DNA of 64,000 nt from an uncultured Lachnospiraceae bacterium (GTDB taxonomy: Bacteria; Bacillota; Clostridia; Lachnospirales; Lachnospiraceae). Made by a program: the position numbers and the translations under genes. The stretch is from contig CAJUGG010000012.1 of the NCBI GenBank assembly GCA_910585995.1, forward strand, positions 61,976 to 125,975. Reading direction: 5' to 3'. The notes below the pieces were generated by a model that saw only the letters and a list, made by a program, of their open reading frames with translations, ran no database searches and was not told where the DNA came from. Of this stretch, positions 57,924-64,000 are shown piece after piece (position 1 is the first letter of the stretch; every line of letters starts with the position of its first letter).

Positions 57924-60045
57924 TAAACTGATTTTGTCGCTGTCGCTTTCCGGCGGGGTGGTGATTCTTGGACTGTTTTTTCTAAGCCGGCTCCTGGGAT
58001 ATCGGGTCAGCAGGCGCTGGCAGTATCAGATCTGGCTGATTGCAGTACTGCGCCTTTTGCTTCCCTTTTCCGCAGAACTGAATCTGGTGGGAACGGTGTT
58101 TGCGAATGTTGAACAAGCAGTTCATCAGGAAGAGATCCGGGGGTTGCAAGAAGATTCTTCTATGGCAGAAACAGACTCTCCCGCAGATGGTTTGTTATTT
58201 TCAGATGATGAGGCAGAGGGCAGCTTGTACCATACAGCGGGTGAGGGAGGGCAGCGGGATCGTCTGCCAGAGGTGTTTCCGGCGGAAGGTCCTGGATTTG
58301 TGAAATATTTAACAGAAACATTTGCCCTGATCTGGCTGAGTGTGGCGCTTCTTTTGCTGGCACAGAGGATTATGGCATATCGAAATTTTGTCAGAACGCT
58401 TCAGACAGGCTGTATCCCTGCGGATGTGGAACTGTTGGAACGGTTTGGCAGGATCGCAGAGGAGAGAAAGATTAAAGGGACGATCGAACTATGTATCCAT
58501 CCGTTAGCGGCCTCTCCGATGCTGGTCGGTCTCTTCCGGCCTAAGATCATCCTGCCAACCGCAGAGCTGTCGGAACAGGATTTTTACTATACGATCCTGC
58601 ATGAGCTGATCCATTATCGCCGGATGGATCTGCTCTACAAATGGCTGGTGCAGTTTACTGTCTGCCTGCACTGGTTTAATCCGTTGGTCTGGCTGATGGG
58701 ACGGGAGGTCAATAGAACTTGTGAACTGGCTTGTGATGAGGCTGTACTTAGAGAACTGGACAGCGATAAAAGACGTGCCTACGGAGATACCTTGCTGCGT
58801 GCAGCAGCTCTTAACAGACATGGCTTTACTTCCCTTGGGACACTGACTATGCATGAGAGCAAAAAATTGCTGAAACGAAGACTTCAATCGATTATAGAGT
58901 ATCAAAAAAAGCCCGGATGGATAAAAGCAGCTTCCCTGGCACTGGCCGTAATGATCGCAGTCGGAGCATTGACGCTGGGAGTCTATGCCGGATCGACGCT
59001 GGCGGGCAAAGGAAAAGATTTTCTCTTATTGGGAACCTATGCCAAGCCCAGCATTACGAGTGGAGGAACTGATTTTCTCTTATCAGACGGGACACCGGTG
59101 ATCGAGCGGGATCAGGTATTCTATATTCTGTGTGATGGCGTGACAGAGGTGGAGGTTTCGGGCGGGAGTACTGTGGGCGGGATTATGATATCTGTCGTTC
59201 ATAAGGATGCCTATGTTTCGATTATGTTGTCTGAGGATATCGAAGAACTCAAAGCTGAGGCGGAAGAAATCTGCGAGGCGATGCTAAAGAGAGGAAGTAT
59301 CACAGAAAAGGATGCCGGCTATCTGATCGAAGTGGCGGAGGAACTTCAGAACAGAGACGATCCTGAAGAACTGCCAAGCTATGAAGAGTATTATTATATC
59401 CAGAGTATGTACTATCGGGACGGCTATCTGTTTGCTGTGGGATACGACCTGACAGAAGAACAAGTGCAGAATCATCCCGGCACAGAGATCACCTTGCAGG
59501 ATGGAGAAGAGCTGCATATATCTTTTGCCGATACGGATAAAAAATGGATAGAACATACGGAGTTTTTGCAGGTGTTAAATGAACTTTTTTCCGAATTTCG
59601 TCAAAAGACCGATCAGCGGGTGTCCCGCATACAGCGCCCTATGGTCAGCCGCGTGGAATATATCGGGACAGATATCGAAAGCCTGGTTGCCTCCTATTAT
59701 AAGGAAGACGATTTGGGAAGATTTTCCGCCGTATTTCCAGAACTTCCCCCAGACAGACAAAAAGACTATCTGGAACAGGCGTTTCAGGTAGAAGAGACCT
59801 CATATTTCGCTATCATCCTGAACACGTTAAGAGACAAAGAAGAGCTGGATGAGGCGATGGTAAACGATTACATGCAGCGGGCGTACGACTTAGACAAGAT
59901 CTCCTGTTTTGCAGTCTGCTCCGACTATCTGAGCGAGGACGCGATACAGAGCTGGAAAGAACGGCTGCCAGCACAAGGAAAAGACTATCCCTACACCTCA
60001 ATCATCCAGGGACTGACGGAGGAGGATCTGTGGGAAGACTACTGA
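57910..60045 (+). CDS. BlaR1-like M56 metalloprotease sensor with a non-penicillin-binding C-terminus
   Basis: This roughly 711-residue protein has four membrane helices around an M56 metalloprotease (zinc motif I-L-H-E-L-I-H-Y, about residue 230, and N-P-L-V-W; E-L-A-C-D-E-A-V further on). After a fourth helix (about 340-358) comes an external domain of about 350 residues. Classical BlaR1/MecR1 sensors carry a penicillin-binding domain with S-x-x-K there; none was seen, so the inducer is probably not a beta-lactam. It overlaps the repressor stop by 14 bases. A GTG three codons earlier is the alternative start. Confidence 0.88.
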   Translation: MQEISKLILSLSLSGGVVILGLFFLSRLLGYRVSRRWQYQIWLIAVLRLLLPFSAELNLVGTVFANVEQAVHQEEIRGLQEDSSMAETDSPADGLLFSDDEAEGSLYHTAGEGGQRDRLPEVFPAEGPGFVKYLTETFALIWLSVALLLLAQRIMAYRNFVRTLQTGCIPADVELLERFGRIAEERKIKGTIELCIHPLAASPMLVGLFRPKIILPTAELSEQDFYYTILHELIHYRRMDLLYKWLVQFTVCLHWFNPLVWLMGREVNRTCELACDEAVLRELDSDKRRAYGDTLLRAAALNRHGFTSLGTLTMHESKKLLKRRLQSIIEYQKKPGWIKAASLALAVMIAVGALTLGVYAGSTLAGKGKDFLLLGTYAKPSITSGGTDFLLSDGTPVIERDQVFYILCDGVTEVEVSGGSTVGGIMISVVHKDAYVSIMLSEDIEELKAEAEEICEAMLKRGSITEKDAGYLIEVAEELQNRDDPEELPSYEEYYYIQSMYYRDGYLFAVGYDLTEEQVQNHPGTEITLQDGEELHISFADTDKKWIEHTEFLQVLNELFSEFRQKTDQRVSRIQRPMVSRVEYIGTDIESLVASYYKEDDLGRFSAVFPELPPDRQKDYLEQAFQVEETSYFAIILNTLRDKEELDEAMVNDYMQRAYDLDKISCFAVCSDYLSEDAIQSWKERLPAQGKDYPYTSIIQGLTEEDLWEDY

Positions 60046-60584
60046 TCCGATACCTGATCATAGCAGTACATACTGAAGAAAGTCGTAATGCCAGGGGCGC
60101 AGTCGTAGTCCATGTGACAGCGGTCTGTCATATCTTTCACAAAGATACAGTAGGCAGACATACAGGAATACTGAAGTTTTGGAAAGCGACAGGGTTCTCC
60201 TTTGGTCAGGGCGCAGGGGGTGCACAGACTGCATCCGCTGGCCCCGATCATCAGGCCCGGTTCGCCGATTTTGTCGATCAGGCGGCGGGTCATCTGGTTG
60301 TGCTGTGTCTTGGCGGGTTTGATCTGGATACTGTCCAGAGGATCTTCGATATCCCACATGGTCTGCATCACCAGTGCTTTCTGCCAGCGAAGGACTCTCT
60401 GCTTCATCTCCTCGATCGTTCCGCAGTCGGGAGGGCAGGCATAGTTTGCGCCGTATTTTCCACATTGATTTTCCTCGCACAGAGTGCGAAATGCCGGGAT
60501 GAACACCAGTTCTTTTGTGTCAATCACCGCGGCATCTGCAAAACCAATCGAAAGTGCCAGGTCAATTAATTTTTTATCGTCCAT
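60039..60584 (-). CDS. DUF2284 cysteine-rich metal-binding protein
   Basis: This 181-residue protein matches DUF2284. C-E-E-N-Q-C-G-K-Y-G-x-N-Y-A-C-P-P (about residues 36-52) and C-S-L-C-T-P-C-A-L (about 118-126) hold clustered cysteines suited to a metal or Fe-S centre. No known reaction is assigned. Its 3' end overlaps that of the convergent BlaR1-like gene by 7 bases. Confidence 0.88.
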   Translation of the reverse strand: MDDKKLIDLALSIGFADAAVIDTKELVFIPAFRTLCEENQCGKYGANYACPPDCGTIEEMKQRVLRWQKALVMQTMWDIEDPLDSIQIKPAKTQHNQMTRRLIDKIGEPGLMIGASGCSLCTPCALTKGEPCRFPKLQYSCMSAYCIFVKDMTDRCHMDYDCAPGITTFFSMYCYDQVSDQ

Positions 60585-60610
60585 AGAGCATTCCCTCTTT
60601 TCTAAAAATA

Positions 60611-61840
60611 TCAGGTTGGGGTGTCCACATCATCCCAGTCGTCGTCCTCAAACCGGATCATCCAATTCAGCGTCTTATGTCTGGCCTGCACGACACCATG
60701 ATCCAGATGCGCCGGCCCTGTCATATGGTGGATTCTGGCATCTACAGCGGCCCAGTCCATCCGGTAGAGCAGATCCGCCTTGTCTAAGATTTCCTTTTTT
60801 GCGCGCATGGTGGTCTTTTCACAGATCTCCTCTACAGAACCAAAAGATTTCAGGCTGCGCACGACCAGCCGGACATCGCAGATCTCGGTCGGATCTTCCC
60901 ACTCCGTGAGTCCCAAGACCCATTCCAGCAGATAGAGATGTTCATAATGCCAGGAATAGTCGATCTGGGTTTTCTCTGCGGGCTGATCGTCATAGAAATA
61001 GGCAAGCTCTTCCGGTGTAAGAATCTCTTCCGGGCGCTCGATGTCGTGATCTGCCATCACCTGCTTTACAAATGCTCTTGCCTCTGGCACACTCATAAGA
61101 TCTTCCGGATTCAACATGGCCTCCGAGTAGAGCGAGATCACCAAAAGCCCCAACATCCTGCGCACCACTTCTGATTTTTCCCGAAGCGATATCTGTTCGT
61201 CATCCTCATTGACAGGAAGTTCACAGACATAGATCCCCCGGTCAAAGAGATACCGCATATTTTCATAGCGGCGCATCTTCTGCCTGGGTGTACAGTCCTC
61301 TAATAATGACGGATGTTCCTCTAAGACAAATGGAAAATAAGATTCTAATTCACTGGTTCCGTCTTCTGCCAGGATAATCTTATTATCCTTATTTCGAGCC
61401 ACACTTCCCTGCTCATCTATAAATACCCCATCTATTTCCTGCATAGCTTTCAGAATCGCCCCTGCGACATGGTTACTCTCTTCTGACAACTGCACTTTCG
61501 CATGTTTGGGAGTGATCGCCAACAGGACAAATGCACTAGCCTGTCGAAGATAGTGGAACAGATTGACCTTGATATCCGGATTGCCTCCTTCAATCTGGGT
61601 AAAAAAACCGCAAGCCATATTTTTTTGTTTCTGAATAAATTCTTTTTCTTCAGGACCCATAGAAGAGAGCAAGATCACCAACTCAACATTACAATTGGCA
61701 TTGTCAAGTTTGACCGAGTTGCCATCCATCGGCGCTGGCAGCCCAAAACCATGAGAAAATGCAAGCCGAATCCTCTCTAACTGCATTTCCCGGCTAAATA
61801 ATATTAAATAAACAGGATCTGTATATTTTTGCTTTTTCAT
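60611..61840 (-). CDS. DUF4272-domain protein
   Basis: This 409-residue cytoplasmic protein has an N-terminal alpha/beta part and a C-terminal DUF4272-like region (about 220-400: V-V-R-R-M-L-G-L-L, Y-E-H-L-Y-L-L-E-W-V-L-G-L, and L-D-H-G-V-V-Q-A-R-H-K-T-L-N-W-M). The last block is the best family mark. The function is unknown. It lies 26 bases upstream of the DUF2284 gene in the same direction and may share its transcript. Confidence 0.85.
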   Translation of the reverse strand: MKKQKYTDPVYLILFSREMQLERIRLAFSHGFGLPAPMDGNSVKLDNANCNVELVILLSSMGPEEKEFIQKQKNMACGFFTQIEGGNPDIKVNLFHYLRQASAFVLLAITPKHAKVQLSEESNHVAGAILKAMQEIDGVFIDEQGSVARNKDNKIILAEDGTSELESYFPFVLEEHPSLLEDCTPRQKMRRYENMRYLFDRGIYVCELPVNEDDEQISLREKSEVVRRMLGLLVISLYSEAMLNPEDLMSVPEARAFVKQVMADHDIERPEEILTPEELAYFYDDQPAEKTQIDYSWHYEHLYLLEWVLGLTEWEDPTEICDVRLVVRSLKSFGSVEEICEKTTMRAKKEILDKADLLYRMDWAAVDARIHHMTGPAHLDHGVVQARHKTLNWMIRFEDDDWDDVDTPT

Positions 61841-61916
61841 AGCAAGTCCTTTCTCGTATATTTTCTTATAATTATTATAATCTATATCGTTGGAAAGTCA
61901 ATTTTGGATTGCGGGA

Positions 61917-61946
61917 TTGTACATTTTTATGGGGCTGTGATACAAT
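61917..61946 (+). promoter_or_regulatory. Promoter for the hsd genes
   Basis: TTGTAC, an 18-base spacer and TACAAT lie about 72 bases before the hsdM ATG, after an AT-rich divergent region. Confidence 0.6.
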
Positions 61947-62018
61947 AAAGGACAGACAAGAGGGGAAAAAGGTCTTGAAAATTAAGAAACAAAAGCGTAG
62001 AAAAGTGAGGTTCATAAG

Positions 62019-63542
62019 ATGGCTGATAAAAATACCGCTAATATAGGATTTGAAAAACAGATTTGGGATGCAGCATGTGTGTTGCGGGGAAATATAGATG
62101 CTTCAGAATACAAAAATGTTGTTCTGGGTTTAATTTTTCTAAAATATATTTCGGATCGTTTTGAAGAAAAATATCGGGAATTAGTAGCAGAAGGGGATGG
62201 CTTTGAGGAAGACATAGATGAATATACATCCGAAGGGATTTTTTTTGTTCCCCCTAATGCTCGATGGAGTGAGATTGCCGCGAAAGCACACACTCCAGAG
62301 ATTGGCGTTGTAATTGATGATGCTATGAGATTAATTGAGAAAGAGAACCGACGCCTAAAAGATATCTTGCCCAAAAATTTTGCCAGACCAGAATTGGATA
62401 AGCGCCGGCTGGGAGAAGTGGTCGATCTTTTTACCAATATTCAGATGATTGAGCATGGCAGTGAGAAAGACATTTTAGGCCGCACTTATGAGTATTGCCT
62501 TTCCATGTTTGCAGAACAGGAAGGAAAACGAGGTGGTGAGTTTTTCACCCCATCTTGTGTTGTTCGCACTTTGGTGGAAGTGTTACAGCCATTTAAGGGG
62601 CGTGTTTACGATCCGTGTTGTGGCAGTGGTGGCATGTTTGTACAATCTGCAAAATTCGTGGAAAATCATAGTGGAAATATTAATAATATTGCAATCTATG
62701 GACAAGATTCCAATCCTACTACATGGAAAATGGCACAGATGAATCTTGCTATTCGAGGTATTGAGCCAGATCTTGGTGCTTATGCAGCCGATACTTTCTT
62801 GGATGATCGTCATCAGACTATGAGGGCTGATTATATCATGGCAAATCCACCTTTTAATCTATCTAATTGGGGAGCGAGTCAATTGACAGATGATGTGCGT
62901 TGGAAATATGGAACACCTCCAGCGAACAATGCTAATTTTGCATGGCTTCAACACATGATCTATCATCTTGCTCCCAATGGCCGGATGGGGATGGTCTTGG
63001 CAAATGGTTCTCTGTCATCACAATCTGGCGGAGAGGGAGAGATTCGAAAGAATATCATCAATGCAGATTTGGTGGAATGTATAGTAGCGATGCCAACACA
63101 ACTTTTCTATACCACACAGATTCCAGTTTCTTTGTGGTTTTTGGCAAAAAATAAAAAACAGTCAGAGAAGACATTGTTTATTGATGCACGCAAGATGGGT
63201 ACAATGGTTACTAGAAAATTGCGTGAACTCACAGATGGAAGCAACGACCCTAATCAAAATGATATTGGAAAGATCGCAGATACCTACAAAGCCTTTTGTG
63301 AAGGTACATTGGAAGATCAGAAAGGCTTTTGTGCAGTAGTATCAACGGAAGATATTGCAAAACAGGATTATATTCTTACACCAGGACGTTATGTAGGAAT
63401 AGAGGAACAAGAAGATGATGGAGAACCATTTGAAGAAAAGATGAGTCGCCTGACTTCAGAACTGTCGGAGCTTTTTGCAAAATCTCATGAGCTGGAAGAG
63501 GAGATTAGAAAGAAATTGGGGGCGATTGGGTATGAGATCTGA
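62019..63542 (+). CDS. hsdM: Type I restriction-modification methyltransferase subunit
   Basis: This 507-residue N6-adenine methyltransferase has the HsdM N-terminal helical domain (W-D-A-A-C-V-L-R-G-N-I-D-A-S-E-Y-K), SAM motif I in V-Y-D-P-C-C-G-S-G-G-M, and catalytic motif IV N-P-P-F (A-N-P-P-F-N-L-S). It modifies host DNA as part of an M2S complex. The coding sequence is more AT-rich than the region to its left, a sign of acquired DNA. The specificity subunit overlaps its 3' end. hsdR is not in the window and should lie beyond it. Confidence 0.96.
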   Translation: MADKNTANIGFEKQIWDAACVLRGNIDASEYKNVVLGLIFLKYISDRFEEKYRELVAEGDGFEEDIDEYTSEGIFFVPPNARWSEIAAKAHTPEIGVVIDDAMRLIEKENRRLKDILPKNFARPELDKRRLGEVVDLFTNIQMIEHGSEKDILGRTYEYCLSMFAEQEGKRGGEFFTPSCVVRTLVEVLQPFKGRVYDPCCGSGGMFVQSAKFVENHSGNINNIAIYGQDSNPTTWKMAQMNLAIRGIEPDLGAYAADTFLDDRHQTMRADYIMANPPFNLSNWGASQLTDDVRWKYGTPPANNANFAWLQHMIYHLAPNGRMGMVLANGSLSSQSGGEGEIRKNIINADLVECIVAMPTQLFYTTQIPVSLWFLAKNKKQSEKTLFIDARKMGTMVTRKLRELTDGSNDPNQNDIGKIADTYKAFCEGTLEDQKGFCAVVSTEDIAKQDYILTPGRYVGIEEQEDDGEPFEEKMSRLTSELSELFAKSHELEEEIRKKLGAIGYEI

Positions 63543-64000
63543 GTGGAAAGATTGTGTGTTGGGCGATTTGGTTACACTTCAAAGGGGATATGATTTACCA
63601 AAAACAAAAATGAAATTTGGGAAATATCCGGTCGTTGGTTCAAATGGGATTATAGGATGGCACAATGAATACACAACAGAAGCTCCAAGCATTACTATTG
63701 GACGAAGCGGGAATGTGGGAAGACCATTTCTTATAAATGGGAAAAGTTGGTCACATAATACTACTTTATATGTAAAAGAGTATAAAAATACAGATCCTAT
63801 CTTTCTATATTATTTGTTAAAAACGCTTGATTTGGGAAATTATGCAGGAGGTAGTGCAGTTCCAACGTTAAACCGTAATCATTTATATACGGTTCCTGTG
63901 GCAGTTCCCAAAAGCATAGAAGAACAAAAGAAAATAGCAAGGATGCTTAGTATAATTGATGAGAAAGTAAAACTTAATATAAGGATAAACGATAATTTAG
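63532..64000 (+). CDS. hsdS: Type I restriction specificity subunit (3' partial)
   Basis: An ATG overlapping the hsdM stop by 11 bases opens a frame that runs off the window end, giving 156 codons. M-R-S-E-W-K-D-C-V-L-G-D-L-V-T-L-Q-R-G-Y is the usual start of an HsdS target-recognition domain. I-T-I-G-R-S-G-N-V-G and V-P-T-L-N-R-N-H-L follow. I-P/V-P-K-S-I-E-E-Q-K-K-I-A-R-M-L and the following helix are the first conserved coiled spacer. It recognises one half of the target site; the second half lies outside. Confidence 0.93.
   Translation, partial: MRSEWKDCVLGDLVTLQRGYDLPKTKMKFGKYPVVGSNGIIGWHNEYTTEAPSITIGRSGNVGRPFLINGKSWSHNTTLYVKEYKNTDPIFLYYLLKTLDLGNYAGGSAVPTLNRNHLYTVPVAVPKSIEEQKKIARMLSIIDEKVKLNIRINDNL

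Overview
The window comes from a spore-forming, Gram-positive Clostridia genome, most likely Lachnospiraceae. It carries gpr and spoIIP, and holA, rpsT, gpr, spoIIP, lepA and hemW follow the 3' part of comEC in the classic Firmicutes order. The species cannot be named from the sequence alone.

Bases 1 to about 15,490 are the right-hand end of a prophage. They hold tail or baseplate protein genes, a SymE-like gene on the opposite strand, holin, a modular endolysin, and two overlapping co-directed serine recombinases. A leftward five-gene overlapping operon follows: a third, unusual serine recombinase, two small proteins sharing its C-terminal domain, and two ParB-like proteins. Next come two divergent XRE regulators with operator-like palindromes, an RHH/zinc-ribbon regulator with three evenly spaced palindromes over a consensus promoter, and a small predicted membrane protein. 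The prophage ends inside comEC. Only the 3' part of comEC, joined in frame at a Gly-Leu-His-Ile-Ser motif, is present, so the lysogen has a split competence-channel gene.

Bases 15,490 to 33,750 are chromosomal housekeeping: holA, rpsT (UUG start), gpr, spoIIP, lepA, hemW, a MoxR/VWA operon with two small unknown genes, a polysaccharide deacetylase, rarA, a SPOR amidase, an EamA transporter, a reduced sigma-like protein and an RpiR regulator. Bases 33,900 to 43,024 form a sugar or polyol operon: PTE-family hydrolase, ribose-type ABC transporter (binding protein, ATPase, one permease), zinc dehydrogenase, DhnA/LsrF-type aldolase and FGGY kinase.

Bases 43,028 to 54,203 are all leftward: a HipA-fold kinase, a Bce-type peptide sensing/resistance system (RR, HK, ABC ATPase, permease) with a candidate Bce box, two tandem LeuD/LeuC-type hydro-lyase pairs, and a CNNM/CorC-type protein. 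The rest holds a TIGR04086-like membrane protein, xpt, a TatD nuclease, a PHP phosphatase, a BlaI/BlaR1-like pair, DUF2284 and DUF4272 proteins, hsdM, and the start of hsdS, which runs off the end.

The most unusual feature is a set of very long intergenic hairpins. Three (36,357-36,543; 50,830-51,137; 56,317-56,505) share conserved inner sequences and a conserved apical hairpin but have unrelated outer arms that are nonetheless self-complementary. All lie in the same orientation relative to the upstream gene. Other long hairpins without that shared core lie at 21,146-21,317, 23,218-23,301, 38,189-38,251 and 40,320-40,514. No tRNA, rRNA, CRISPR array or complete insertion sequence was seen.
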